Assembly: GCF_013410065.1 (NCBI RefSeq)
Contig: NZ_JACCCW010000002.1
Span: 310,001-374,000, forward strand
Direction of reading: 5' to 3'
DNA from: Granulicella arctica
GTDB taxonomy: Bacteria; Acidobacteriota; Terriglobia; Terriglobales; Acidobacteriaceae
Length of the DNA: 64,000 nt
The translations under genes were made by a program, and so were the position numbers. Below the pieces are notes generated by a model. That model was not told the origin of the DNA. It searched no databases and was given only the letters and a program-made list of their open reading frames with translations. Positions 1 through 10,900 of this stretch are shown here, piece by piece. Each line of letters opens with the position of its first letter. Within the stretch, counting starts at the first letter, position 1.

Positions 1-1596
1 GTAGGTGATCTGTTCGGCGCGGGCAAGATGTTCTTGCCCCAAGTGGTTAAGTCTGCCCGGGTGATGAAAAAGGCTGTGGCGCACCTAACGCCGTTCATGG
101 AGGCCGAGAAGGCTGCAATGGCTGCTGCTGGCCAAGAGATTAAGGCTCAGGGGAAAATAGTGCTCGCGACCGTTAAGGGAGATGTGCACGATATTGGCAA
201 GAATATTGTCGGCGTCGTCCTGGCCTGCAACAACTATGAGGTCATTGACATGGGGGTTATGGTCTCCTGCGAGAAGATCCTCGAACGTGCCAAGTTTGAG
301 AAAGCGGACATGATTGGCCTTAGCGGTCTGATCACGCCGTCTCTCGACGAGATGGTGCATGTAGCCCGTGAGATGGAGCGTCAGGGGTTCAAATTGCCAC
401 TGCTCATCGGAGGAGCAACGACGAGCCGGGCACACACGGCTGTTAAGATTGCGCCGCACTACAGTGAGCCAGTGGTCCATGTCCTGGATGCCAGCCGAGC
501 GGTTCCCGTGACGACCAGCCTGCTGAGTGACGAGGGTAAGCCAGCGTTCGTCGCGCAGCATCGCGCGGACTATGAGGCGCTCCGCAGGGCCCACTCCGCG
601 CCGCGACAGAAGGTTGTCTCCCTTGAGACCGCTCGTACAAGACGGACTCCGATCGAGTGGCGTGCAGAAGATCTTTCCATCCCCGCGTTTACCGGTGTGC
701 GCGTGTTGGACAACTTTTCTTTGGCGACATTGCGCGACTTCATCGACTGGTCGCCGTTCTTCCATACTTGGGGGCTAAAAGGAATTTATCCTCGCATCCT
801 CGAACACGAGCAGCATGGTACGCAGGCTCGGCAGATCTTCACCGAAGGCAACGCGCTTCTGGACGTGATTATCGAGAAAAACTTGATCACAGCGCGTGGC
901 GTCTACGGCTTCTTCCCCGCTAATGCGGTAGGCGATGATGTGGAGTTGTATGTGGACAATGCACGCAAAGAGGTGCTTGAGCGATTCCACTTTCTCCGGC
1001 AGCAGTCGAACAGGGAAGGCAGCGAGCCGTGCAGATCGCTCGCCGACTTCATCGCACCGAAGGAAACAGGGCTGCCTGATTACATCGGTGGCTTCGCAGT
1101 AACCAGCGGGATCGGCCTGAAGGAGTTGTGCGATCGATTCAGGGCCGAGAACGACGACTATAATGCGATTATGGCGGAAGCCATCGCTGATCGTCTGGCT
1201 GAGGCCTTCGCTGAATGCCTGCACAAGCGGGTGCGGGATGAATGGGGGTACGGTTGTGAGGAAGGCCTGAGCAAGACGGACCTTATTCAGGAGAAGTACC
1301 GGGGGATCAGACCGGCTGCGGGTTATCCAGCTAGCCCGGATCACACTGAGAAGGGTCCTCTCTGGCGTTTGCTCGATGTCCAAGCGAACATCGGAATGTT
1401 GATTACTGAATCGTTCGCGATGTGGCCCGGTTCGAGTGTGAGTGGGCTCTACTTCGCCCATCCGAACTCGCGATATTTCAGCCTCGGCAAGATAGACCGC
1501 GATCAGGTCGTTGACTATCACGAACGCAAGGGGATGAGTGTCGCAGAGGTCGAACGTTGGCTCGGGCAGAACCTGAACTACGACCCCGCAGGATAG
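1..1596 (+). CDS. metH: Cobalamin-dependent methionine synthase, C-terminal part (5' cut by window edge)
   Basis: MetH transfers a methyl group from methyltetrahydrofolate via cobalamin to homocysteine, making methionine in the cytosol. The frame is open from base 1, so the homocysteine- and folate-binding domains lie outside the window. What remains is the end of the helical cap, the B12-binding domain with the cobalamin-ligand motif DVHDIGKN (about bases 181-204) followed by the GLSGLITPS and GGATTSR stretches, and the complete AdoMet reactivation domain with [12 protein letters not shown] (about bases 1312-1347). The C-terminus is at the usual place for the family, ending in a TAG at 1594. 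The first internal ATG at 28 is not a start, because the family sequence continues upstream of it. The gene stands alone; the next gene is convergent. The identification is secure. Confidence 0.96.
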   Translation, partial: VGDLFGAGKMFLPQVVKSARVMKKAVAHLTPFMEAEKAAMAAAGQEIKAQGKIVLATVKGDVHDIGKNIVGVVLACNNYEVIDMGVMVSCEKILERAKFEKADMIGLSGLITPSLDEMVHVAREMERQGFKLPLLIGGATTSRAHTAVKIAPHYSEPVVHVLDASRAVPVTTSLLSDEGKPAFVAQHRADYEALRRAHSAPRQKVVSLETARTRRTPIEWRAEDLSIPAFTGVRVLDNFSLATLRDFIDWSPFFHTWGLKGIYPRILEHEQHGTQARQIFTEGNALLDVIIEKNLITARGVYGFFPANAVGDDVELYVDNARKEVLERFHFLRQQSNREGSEPCRSLADFIAPKETGLPDYIGGFAVTSGIGLKELCDRFRAENDDYNAIMAEAIADRLAEAFAECLHKRVRDEWGYGCEEGLSKTDLIQEKYRGIRPAAGYPASPDHTEKGPLWRLLDVQANIGMLITESFAMWPGSSVSGLYFAHPNSRYFSLGKIDRDQVVDYHERKGMSVAEVERWLGQNLNYDPAG

Positions 1597-1973
1597 TATT
1601 CGGGCTTATGGTCGCCAGTTTCTATTCTGAGCTTTTGGGAATTCGCTTCAGACCCTTCTAAGACCTACGATTGAAACTTCATGTGCCAGTTCTCTGCTGA
1701 CTCATAAATGACAGTATTGTCGAAATTGTGCGTATTTTAGCTTGTTTTTTGATGGTGTCTGAAACGCACGTTGATGCTATGTGTACTCAATTGCCCCAAC
1801 TTGTGTAGTGTCTGGCATGGCAAATTTCATGATGGCTTTGCTCGCTAAATGCTCTTTCGTGCCGATTACTAACTTATGCGTTTGATCGCTGGCTCCCAGC
1901 TTATAAAAGAGAATGTACCCTAATCTATCTTGTTTAACAGCAATCCTTCGATATGAATTTGCTCGGACGGTTG
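1597..1973. other. Intergenic, no gene seen
   Basis: This AT-richer spacer lies between convergent metH and the small cytochrome gene. I found no open frame with a ribosome site, no tRNA, and no convincing stem-loop followed by a T-run. Confidence 0.5.
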
Positions 1974-2396
1974 TTAAGGCTTCACTGTATTTTCAGGCAT
2001 AATCGCCCCCTCTTTTATCCATCTTGTTATCGTCGCGATATCCGCGTCCGATAGCTTCGACGCCTTCGGGGGCATCGGCATCGGATCGTCCGCCGGGCCC
2101 TCGTGCCTAATTAGTTGCACCAGAAGACTCTTTGCAGGATCGCCCGGAATCAGGGATGCGCCATGCTCTCCGCCTTTGAGCATTCCCATCTGGGTTTCGA
2201 CACTTAAGCCGCCTCGATGATTAATTCCCCCGTGGCACCGATAGCAGTTTGCCTTAAGAATAGGGAGCACATGGGTCGCATAAAATTCTGGCCGCGCAGC
2301 TTCATCATGCGTCCCTGCTTCGACATTTCTAATTTGCGATCCCCAGCCCGTCAGTGCCATAATCAGCACACTCATCCCCACTACGACCTTCTTCAT
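1974..2396 (-). CDS. Small secreted c-type cytochrome (PSCyt1-like)
   Basis: This is a probable periplasmic single-haem protein of about 140 residues. A signal peptide starts MKKVVVG, followed by one haem-attachment motif CYRCH near residue 51. After that comes the pattern typical of the planctomycete-type cytochrome domain: a GG..L segment, PGDP..S.L, a methionine-rich MPMPPK that could supply the axial Met, and W.K.GA. I chose the second ATG (2396) because a GGGAGG site lies 4 bases before it, inside the longer frame that begins at 2414. The same domain appears twice in the large protein encoded at 4038-7067, so the two probably act together, perhaps in electron transfer. The redox partner and substrate are unknown. 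Confidence 0.8.
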   Translation of the reverse strand: MKKVVVGMSVLIMALTGWGSQIRNVEAGTHDEAARPEFYATHVLPILKANCYRCHGGINHRGGLSVETQMGMLKGGEHGASLIPGDPAKSLLVQLIRHEGPADDPMPMPPKASKLSDADIATITRWIKEGAIMPENTVKP

Positions 2397-2611
2397 CCAT
2401 CCTCCCTTGTTCATCGAGAATACGTGAAACCGATAGCCTGCAAAGAACCTGTGCCAGTTGTTTGAGGTGCAATCTGCGACACTATGCTGTCCAAGTAGGA
2501 AGGCATGCTCAAAGGTGTTGGAGCAGGCTAACTACAGTTGCCATATGATCAAGAGCTTCTGTTCGCCTACTATTCTGTTTGTTCCGGCAGGCATTATGAA
2601 CTCGATTCAGT

Positions 2612-4009
2612 TCAGGCGAAGATGTCCTTCTGCACGATGCCTGCGACGTCAGTCAAGCGGAAGTCTCGGCCAGCATAGCGGTAGGTTAGACGCTCGTGGT
2701 CAAGCCCCATCAACGCAAGCAACGTAGCATGAAGATCGTTGATGTGCATGCGTCCATCGACGGCGTTGATACCGAGTTCATCGGTTGCGCCATAGCTGAA
2801 TCCCTTCTTGATGCCTGCCCCGGCAAGGAACATCGAATAGCCTGTAATGTTATGATCTCGGCCATCGTCGTTACCTTGCGCTGCTGGAAGGCGTCCAAAT
2901 TCAGAGCCGAATATTACCAGCGTATCGTCGAGTAGACCGCGTTGCCCGAGATCAGCCAGCAGGGCCGAAGTAGGCTGGTCGACCATAGAGGTCTGGCTGA
3001 TCAGTCCTTTATGCAGGTTGGTATGGTGATCCCAGCCCGGCTGACGAATTTCAACAAATCGAACACCTGCCTCGCTTAGTCTGCGCGCGGTCAAGCATTG
3101 GCGTGCGAACGAACCTTCCAGGCCGGGCTTTATGCCATAAGCATCGAGCACCTTTTGCGGTTCCTTTGTGATGTCGAGAAGTTCGGGCACCTTGTCCTGC
3201 ATACGGAAGCCCAACTCATACGACTTGATGACACCCTCAACAACATCGGGTGCTCCGTCTGAAGAGGCGAGCTCATGGTTTCTTGTTTGAATTAGATCGA
3301 GCTGCTCGATCTCCAATGCATGCGGTGATGCAGCCTGCACGTTTGGCATGAATCCCTGGTCGCTCACGCTGGTGCCTTGATAATACGCCGGCAAAAAGGC
3401 GCTGCCGTAGTTGGCTGCGCCACCAAAGTTGGGAGTTGGATTGATGACGACGTAGCCAGGCAGATCCTGATTCTCGGTTCCAAGACCATAAAGTAGCCAT
3501 GAACCCATGCTGGGACGTGTCAATGCAGCATTCGCGCTGCCAGTATGTAGTTGGACTACGGCCTGCGGATGCGCTGGTGTGTCGGTATGTAGGCCACGCA
3601 ACCAGCAGAGGTCGTCTGCGTGTTTGGCAATATTTGGCATAAGTTCCGAAAACCAGGAGCCGGTCTGGCCATACTGTTTGAACTGGAACTTAGATGGATT
3701 GAGCAAGCCGCCTCCAGGTGCGGATTTTCCATTTGATTTTTGCAATTCAGTCTTGTACTCGAAGGTATCCAATCCGGACATCGCACCTTCCATAAAAAGG
3801 AAGATGATGCGCTTTGCTTTTGGCTTGAAGTTAGGTTGCTTGGGAGCGAGTGGATTTGTTGGATCTGCTGTTAGGCCATACGCCGTGGGAGCGGATGCAC
3901 TAAGCAGACCAGCCAGAGCAACATAGCCGAATCCGGCGCTGGCAGAGCGTAGAAGAGAACGACGAGACACGGGATTATAGATAGGGAATGGCGATTTCAG
4001 GTTTGACAT
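2612..4009 (-). CDS. DUF1501 family secreted protein
   Basis: DUF1501 proteins belong to the alkaline-phosphatase/sulfatase-like superfamily, and their substrate is not established. The N-terminus carries a twin-arginine signal (SRRSLLRSASAG) followed by a hydrophobic AL.GLLSA segment, so folded export by Tat is likely. Family landmarks are IIFLFMEGAMSGLDTFEYK early, AHPQAVVQLHTGS in the middle, and FGSEFGRLPAAQGNDDGRDHN near the C-terminus, which resembles the metal-binding end of this superfamily. The start at 4009 has GGAGA 9 bases upstream; the frame also opens 18 bases earlier at 4027. The gene ends the unit begun by the DUF1549/DUF1553 gene, with only some 28 bases between that stop and this start. 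The DUF1501-DUF1549 pair is characteristic of Planctomycetes and some Acidobacteria. Confidence 0.88.
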   Translation of the reverse strand: MSNLKSPFPIYNPVSRRSLLRSASAGFGYVALAGLLSASAPTAYGLTADPTNPLAPKQPNFKPKAKRIIFLFMEGAMSGLDTFEYKTELQKSNGKSAPGGGLLNPSKFQFKQYGQTGSWFSELMPNIAKHADDLCWLRGLHTDTPAHPQAVVQLHTGSANAALTRPSMGSWLLYGLGTENQDLPGYVVINPTPNFGGAANYGSAFLPAYYQGTSVSDQGFMPNVQAASPHALEIEQLDLIQTRNHELASSDGAPDVVEGVIKSYELGFRMQDKVPELLDITKEPQKVLDAYGIKPGLEGSFARQCLTARRLSEAGVRFVEIRQPGWDHHTNLHKGLISQTSMVDQPTSALLADLGQRGLLDDTLVIFGSEFGRLPAAQGNDDGRDHNITGYSMFLAGAGIKKGFSYGATDELGINAVDGRMHINDLHATLLALMGLDHERLTYRYAGRDFRLTDVAGIVQKDIFA

Positions 4010-4037
4010 AAGGACTTTCTCCGGCATTGCTCAGGGG

Positions 4038-7000
4038 TTAGCGAACGAACTGGAACTCAGCTGAGGCGTATAAGGTCTGCACCAGCCCCGTCAGTGCTGC
4101 CTCTTCAGGACTCTTGAAAACAATGGGTGAATCGATGATCACTGGAGTGCTTTGATCAATATCGTCCGCGGGATCGACGATGACATCCTTCACAGCTATC
4201 TGCGACTTTTCTTCTACGGGCCGCGCCGGCGATGGTGGAGGCTGCTTGCTATAGGTCTCCTCGTATTGCTTGAGGAAGTAGCTATCCCGTGTAATCTCCT
4301 GGTTCGTGGGGGCTCTCCCCAGAATTCGCTGATAAGCCTCCTGTATTCGCTTGTTGATGCTGTGTGCGTGGTCTGCGATTAGTCGGTCCGCGAGCATGAC
4401 GGATTGTTGCCGGACGAAACTGGAGTTCAGCATGAACAGCGCTTGCGTCGGCACGATCGTCGTATCGCGCTGACCGGTGACAAGCGTCTGACTCACAGGG
4501 TCGAATGCTGCCAAGGCTCTTGGTGTCACTCCGCGGAGCAGCGGCAGGTAGATGCTTCGCGAGAGACTCGCGTCGGCCTGCTCGTTGATGCTGCGCAGCT
4601 CCGGTCCGTTATCCGCAAGCTCGATCATCTTGAGCTTCTCGACCGGCGGAATGGCAGGCGGCTGAAGCTGGAGTCGCCCCGAAGACGCAAGTATCGAGTC
4701 ACGAATCTCCTCTGTCTCGAGGCGACGCGGAGAGTGGCGCCAGGTAAGCCGGTTTGTAGGATCAATATCACGATAACGATCCGGAAAATCTGAACCAAGC
4801 TGGTAGGCGTGAGAGAGAACAATTTCTCGGACTAACTTCTTCGTGGACCAGTTATCTTGGATGAACTCCCCTGCTAGGTAATCGAGCAGTTGCGGATTGG
4901 ATGGACGGTCCCCTGTAACCCCGAAGTTGTCGACCGTTGTGACGATGCCCTGTCCGAACAGATGTTGCCAGATGCGGTTTACAGCGACACGTGCCGTAAG
5001 AGGATTTGTCGGACTTGTAATCCATTCTGCGAGTTCTAAACGGCCACTTTGTTTCGGGTTGATGGTTGGAGCTCCTGGTACTTCGAATGCTGTCAGGAAG
5101 CCACGCGGTACGACAGGTCCGTGCCGCTCTTCGACGCCGCGGATACGGACGCTCGTGTCGGCAACCTCTCCCTCGCGGGCCCCGTGGACTGCAAAGCCGA
5201 GGGTTCCAGGGTCAGTGAGGAAAAGCTGTTCCTCTTTAAGTTTTTCCAGCTTGATACGATATGCGGCCTGTTTCGGCTTCTTATCGGGTCCAAGAGCTAG
5301 ACCTTCCGGGGTGTCTTGTATGTCTTCAAATGCTTTCTTCGCCGCCGCAATCTCCACCTTTAATTTCGCAATTTGGTCGGCGGGTGGAGGAGGAGCCGTT
5401 GCCGCAGAGCTGAGCAGAAGCAGGTCTTTCGGTTTGTAATAATCAAGACCAGCGCCGCCCATCTTACTGTTTACGCCAGCTGCGTTGTCGGTACTGGTGA
5501 AGATGCCAGCGAGCGCGTAGTAGTCCGTCGTCGGAATGGGATCAAATTTGTGATCGTGGCACCGAGCGCAGGTCACAGTCATAGCAAGCGTTGAGCGAGT
5601 TACTGTATCGATCTGCTCGTCTACATTATCCATTTGGAAGCGCGCTGCGAAGCGTTGATTTACATCCTTCACGCCAAGCGCGAGAAATCCAGTTGCGGTC
5701 AGAAGCCGATCCCGCTCAGAGGGTGAGTCGGCGGGAAGAAGATCACCCGCGATTTGCTCCTGAAGGAACCGATCATAAGGAACGTCCTTGTTGACAGAGT
5801 CGATCACGTAATCACGATAGCGCCATGCATGAGGATACGGCACGTTGCGCGATGGTCCTGTAGATTCGCCATAGCGAGCGATATCAAGCCAGTGACGGCC
5901 CCAGCGTTCGCCAAACTGCCTTGATTGCAGAAGGCTGTCGACCAATCGTTCGTAGGACCGTGGCGAGTGGTCTTTCCGAAAAGCGGCAACTGCTGTAGGA
6001 GTTGGAGGTAAACCAGTTAGGTCATAGGTCACGCGACGGATCAGCGCGACAGGATCTGCATCGGCGACCGGTGTCATCTTCTTTTCGTCGAGTGAGGCTA
6101 GGATGAAGCGATCGATATCTCCTGTGGGCCATGCATGATTCGTAACCGAAGGTACAGGCGGGTGGGTCAGCGGCTTGAACGCCCAATGATTGGTCTTAAG
6201 AGTTGCATAAGTACGCGAGAGCTTAGCAGAGAGTGGCGGTAGTTTTTCTGTCTCATCCGGCAATGCACCGCCTTGTTTGATCCATAACGTAATGGCGGCA
6301 ATCTCCTCCTTGCTGAGTGGAGCACTGTCTTTGGGCATGCGATGTTTCTTGTCCGTTAGCAATATGCGTTGTAGCAAGAGGCTCTGTTCCGGATTGTTCG
6401 GGATGATCGCCGCGCCGGATGCACCACCAGATTCGATCCCTATCGAAGTGTCCAGCCGTAAGCCAGCAGCGGGCTTCGTGTCCGCAGCATGGCATGCATA
6501 GCAATGATTCACCAAGATGGGCTTCACATTTTTTTCGAAGTAGACGAGCTGCTCTTGAGGTGGACTTGGATTGAATCGAGCAATATGCCGAACAGCAGCT
6601 GGAGTTGTGTTAGCAGAGCTGCGATTCGTCCCATTGGATGGCCAAATGGCTCCCTCTTTGATCCAGATTGTTAGGTTTGCAATGTCGGTTTTTGAGAGCG
6701 GATCATCCCCCTTGGGCATGCGGTGCTTCTCATCGTCGAGGAGAATGCGCTGCAACAGAAGGCTTTCATCAGGCTTCCCGGGGATAATCGCTGGGCCCGA
6801 TTTTCCGCCAACAAAAAGTGCATCAAGGTCATCCACTCGCAAACCGCCTGCTGCTTTGGTGGTTGCTGAGTGGCAGCCGTAGCAGTTATTCGAAAGAACA
6901 GGCCGAATGCTCTGCTCAAAAAATGCTGCCTGGGCTGGAGTCGGCAATAAGGGGCCAGAAGCGGCGGCGACCGGAGCAACAACTCCCGTGCGCAATGCGA

Positions 7001-7067
7001 TTGCAGCAAAAAATATTACAGGAAGCGCCAAGCACACAGGCTGGGCATAGCGGGACAAGACGCTCAT
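4038..7067 (-). CDS. PSCyt1-PSCyt1-DUF1549-DUF1553 multidomain protein
   Basis: This is a 1009-residue secreted protein of the planctomycete-type cytochrome family. An N-terminal hydrophobic segment (residues about 10-36) should be a signal or anchor. Two cytochrome domains follow, with haem motifs CYGCH (about residue 62) and CYACH (about 190), each followed by a repeat of LLLQRILL...KHRMPK and WIK.G. DUF1549 then begins near W.FKPL and contains RWGRHWLDIARYGES and a third CxxCH-like motif, CARCHDHKFDPIP. DUF1553 closes the protein with SPTNPLTARVAVNRIWQHLFG and RRLETEEIRD. The start has AAGG 7 bases upstream. The DUF1501 gene follows directly, consistent with an operon. The chemistry is unknown for the family; proximity to a sulfatase is common in planctomycetes and is also seen here. 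Confidence 0.9.
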   Translation of the reverse strand: MSVLSRYAQPVCLALPVIFFAAIALRTGVVAPVAAASGPLLPTPAQAAFFEQSIRPVLSNNCYGCHSATTKAAGGLRVDDLDALFVGGKSGPAIIPGKPDESLLLQRILLDDEKHRMPKGDDPLSKTDIANLTIWIKEGAIWPSNGTNRSSANTTPAAVRHIARFNPSPPQEQLVYFEKNVKPILVNHCYACHAADTKPAAGLRLDTSIGIESGGASGAAIIPNNPEQSLLLQRILLTDKKHRMPKDSAPLSKEEIAAITLWIKQGGALPDETEKLPPLSAKLSRTYATLKTNHWAFKPLTHPPVPSVTNHAWPTGDIDRFILASLDEKKMTPVADADPVALIRRVTYDLTGLPPTPTAVAAFRKDHSPRSYERLVDSLLQSRQFGERWGRHWLDIARYGESTGPSRNVPYPHAWRYRDYVIDSVNKDVPYDRFLQEQIAGDLLPADSPSERDRLLTATGFLALGVKDVNQRFAARFQMDNVDEQIDTVTRSTLAMTVTCARCHDHKFDPIPTTDYYALAGIFTSTDNAAGVNSKMGGAGLDYYKPKDLLLLSSAATAPPPPADQIAKLKVEIAAAKKAFEDIQDTPEGLALGPDKKPKQAAYRIKLEKLKEEQLFLTDPGTLGFAVHGAREGEVADTSVRIRGVEERHGPVVPRGFLTAFEVPGAPTINPKQSGRLELAEWITSPTNPLTARVAVNRIWQHLFGQGIVTTVDNFGVTGDRPSNPQLLDYLAGEFIQDNWSTKKLVREIVLSHAYQLGSDFPDRYRDIDPTNRLTWRHSPRRLETEEIRDSILASSGRLQLQPPAIPPVEKLKMIELADNGPELRSINEQADASLSRSIYLPLLRGVTPRALAAFDPVSQTLVTGQRDTTIVPTQALFMLNSSFVRQQSVMLADRLIADHAHSINKRIQEAYQRILGRAPTNQEITRDSYFLKQYEETYSKQPPPSPARPVEEKSQIAVKDVIVDPADDIDQSTPVIIDSPIVFKSPEEAALTGLVQTLYASAEFQFVR

Positions 7068-7993
7068 GAAGAAGCCTTTTTGCGTTAACTAATCTATGGT
7101 GAATTCTTTAGAAAAAAGACATTTCGCAATATCCGCCGGAAGAAAATGAGTAACTTGTGCTAAGCCTGCGAAGGCAAAACACAAGGTAGCTTCTTACTTT
7201 CTAACGATGAGATGTCTTTCTAAAAAGGGGGGAAACGGGCTAACAACAATTACTGAAGGAACGAGGCCGACGGGGAGCCGGTTTCCGGAGGTTCCTTTGT
7301 TGCACACAAAGTTGGATGTTTACTTGCATGACTGAAGCTATTGAGCCACATCTTTTTTTTAATGTCAAGACGCGCTTCGGATTTTTACACAATTTGCGAG
7401 CTTGGCTCAAAAGGCACTGCAAGATCTATTAGCATTTTTCTCTTGACATCAACCGGAAAGCACTCTAAGTTTCAAGAAGTTTACCCAATTCATTTCCTAC
7501 TGGAACTCCATGATGCGCTCTGTCTCCAAATCAGCCTATACCTACTGGACGTTGTGTTGTCTTCGTCGCGCCGGGATATGTTGTGGGCACTGCCTCTGAG
7601 TTTCTCTCTAGCTGAGATAACTGTCGGATAGCAAATTGCCCATCAGATGATCTGATGGTTTTTATTTGGCGCGACTTCATTCCGGCTTTCCTTCTTATAG
7701 CTCAGACGATGGCCGCAAATTCGCTTTCTTGTGCGAGTTGGCGGGAATCCTAGGTATGCAGGTAAGGATATCAGCCTCCTATTTGAATCATGGAGAAGAA
7801 ATGAATTACAGATTTCACCGGGATAATTGTTGTCGCACGCCGCGCACTCTATTCAGGACTTCGAGCTGTCGTCGCAGAAATGGGTCTGTATCGAAGTAAT
7901 CGAATGGCTTGTTCGATAGCTTCCAGGTCCAAAATTGAGCGGTTGTGAGCTTTTATTGTTTCCTTGCATTAAGCAAAACTTCAGGGGGTATGT
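7068..7993. promoter_or_regulatory. Divergent control region between the DUF1549 and TonB-sulfatase arms
   Basis: This gene-free 0.9 kb stretch separates the two divergent units. I see two pairs of inverted repeats. One pair is TTTAGAAAAAAGACAT near 7107 against ATGTCTTTCTAAAAA near 7211. The other is ATGTCAAGA near 7362 against TCTTGACAT near 7441, perfect over 9 bases. The second copy contains TTGACA, a good -35 box, but no strong -10 box lies 16-18 bases away. Small open frames inside (for example 7341-7631 and 7666-7899) lack recognisable products and ribosome sites. Spaced dyads could hold regulator sites for both arms; that is inference. Confidence 0.4.
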
Positions 7994-10900
7994 GTGACTT
8001 ATTTTCGCATTAGCAGAAACTGGGCTGTGTTCGCACGAAATATTTTGATATTTGCATTAGCATTCGGCAGTCTGAGTACGGCTCGTGCAAATGCTCAAAC
8101 AACAGAAATTTCAGGATCCATCCAGGACGCTCAGAAAGCGCAAATCTCGGGCGTCAAGGTCACGATCACCCGCACCGAAAGCGGAGAACACCGTGAAACA
8201 CAATCCAACGCTGAAGGCCTCTTTGCGTTTCCCGTCCTCATTCCAGGCCATTATGACTTGGCGATTGAAAAGGAAGGATTTAGTCCCCAGGTTAAGTCTG
8301 GAGTACAGGTGTTGACAGGCCAGACATCTGTTGTAAATTTTGCTCTTGATGTAGGACAGGTACAGCAGAATATTGACGTCCAGGTAGATATCCCGATCTT
8401 GCAGACAACGTCTGCAGCAATAGCGAATGTGATTGAAAATCAGACTATCGTCAATCTTCCATTGCTGGACCGCCGTGCAACGCAGTTACAACGGCTAAAT
8501 GGCTTTGTAATTGGTGCAAGTACCGGCGCAAGTTCGACATTCGCCATTGCTGGCGGTCGTGGAAACAACGCAAACTATACAGTCGATGGTGGCACAACGC
8601 AGAATTTGCTACAGGGCGTACCTACACAAGCGTTTGACCTTCCTATCGACTCGCTTCAGGAGTTCAACCTGACGGTAAGTGACTATACAGCAGATCTTGG
8701 TCGTTCGGGCGGCGGAGTCATTCAGATGACGACCAAGTCCGGTACCAACCAGTTCCACGGTAGCGCTTATATCTACTATCGAAGTAATAACCTACAGGCG
8801 GTTCCTGTCTTTGCTGCGATAAATCCCCCTCTACAGTATAAGCTTTTTGGCGCAAGCATTGGCGGACCGATTATCAAGGATAAGACACACTTCTTCTTTA
8901 CCTATGAGGGGAAGCTTGACACTACTACTAGTGTGCTGACATTGAGTGTTCCGACAGTTGCCGAACGTACAGGGAACTTCTCCGCACTACCGACTCCGGT
9001 CATTGACCCGTACACAGGCAAGCAAGCGGTAGGCGACGATGGGATCTTGAACAAACTGCCCAGCGCAGAACTTGATCCTTATGGGCTGAAGCTGGTTTCG
9101 TATTATCCATTACCAAACGTTGCCGGAGCTACTGTCAATAGCAATAACTTTACCGCTAATGACCCAGCGCCACAGGTAGTAAACGATTATGTTCTACGTA
9201 TCGATCACGTCTTTCGAGAAAAAGACACCGTCTATGGACGTTTCCTAGCTCAACCAGACCACACTAATACTTCCGATGTGTATCCAACGCCAGGAACAGA
9301 CTTATATGGTGTTCTTGCACATAACTACTACTACAACCCATCCGCAACATGGAACCACGCCTTCAGGTCCACATTGCTTAATGAAGCACGTTTTACCTAC
9401 ACGCGACGTCAGGCTCTGTCGATCAGCCATGGTGTCAATTCTGTAGCGGCTACACAGCTTGGGCTCCCCGGAACTAATTCGTTCTTTTTCCCCGGCGTCT
9501 CTGTAGGTGGATTATCAGCAATCGGCAATACTTCGCAACAACAGCGCCTACAGACTCCAATCATTAGCAATGAGTACACTGACAACCTCTCATGGCAGCG
9601 TGGCACTCATCAATTCAAGTTTGGTGTTGACTACCGTACATCGGCGGACGGAGATATGTATTCACCATCCGCTGCCGGATTCTTTACATTCAACAATACG
9701 GGTGTGAGCACAAATGTCGCGGAGGGAAGCCTCGCAAATCTTCTGTTGGGTCGTGTAGCACAAGCTAGTCGTCAGGAGACAGAATTTCTTTACTCGGTGG
9801 CATGGAGTTGGGGACTGTACGCGCAGGACGACTGGCATGTGAACTCCAAACTTACATTCAACTACGGGCTACGTTGGGACGTAGACTCTCCCCGCTATCT
9901 GACGAACAATCGCCAGAACTCGTTCAACACCGTTGCGGTCAATCCGGTCTCCAATACGCCAGGTGTGATTACTTTTTCGGGCATTGATGGACAAAGTCGC
10001 TATGCCAATAACTTCGACTATCACAATTTTGGACCGCGCCTCGGGTTTGCTTATACACCTCGTGAGCGCACGGTCGTTCGAGGTGGAGGCGCGATTCTCT
10101 ACCCTGGAGCATACGATCAGGCGACTCCGATCGTTGCCAATACGGGATTCTCCAACTCCATTCTGCTTCAGTCTCCGAACTCGGGGATAGGTACACCAGC
10201 ATTTCTTCTCAAGAACAACGGGACTGCTGGAACAGGGTTGGCCGCGTTCCCGACAACTGCTCAACTGACACCCTCCTTTGGTGCAGTTGCTGTAGGTCAG
10301 AAGCCAACCGTCGCTCCGCAGTTCATCCAACCCGAGCGCATGACAGGCTATTTATACCAGGCAAACCTCGATATCCAGCACGAGTTCAAGGGCAATCTTC
10401 TACTTGACATTGGCTATCTCGGGACATTCGGGCATCATCTGTCTAGCACGAGTGCAGAGGGCATCAACCAGATTACGCCAGCAAACCAAGCTTTGCTGCC
10501 TACTCTGTCTAAGACATTTAACACGCAGACGATGCGACCCTTCCCCCAATTCAGTAACGTACAAGTTCTCTATCCGGACATCGGTCAGTCCCGCTATAAC
10601 GGATTAAATATTGGTGTGCAGAAGCGTTATAGCCATGGGTTCCAGTACCAAGCAAACTACACTTGGTCGAAGTTCATTGACAATGAAGATTCGCGCAATG
10701 AATTGAGCGGCTATCCTGGCACCGATACTTATACGGATTACTACAATCCGCAGAACCGCTTTGGTCTATCTGGGAATGACGTACGCAATCGGCTCATCGG
10801 GAATGTCTTGTATGAACTTCCTTTTGGCAGAGGCAGGCTGATCAATGTGCAGTCTTCTTGGCTGAATGAGCTTGTGAGTGGTTGGACGCTTAGCGGTCTC

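Noticed and set aside
85..1521. Long minus-strand open frames opposite metH
   Set aside because: They are mirror frames of a strongly conserved gene, lack ribosome sites and have no recognisable domains.
7443..7471. TTGACA as a promoter for the TonB-sulfatase arm
   Set aside because: No acceptable -10 box at 16-18 bases, and over 500 bases from the gene.
9869..10330. 153-codon minus-strand frame inside receptor 1
   Set aside because: Antisense shadow of the beta-barrel coding sequence with no start signal.
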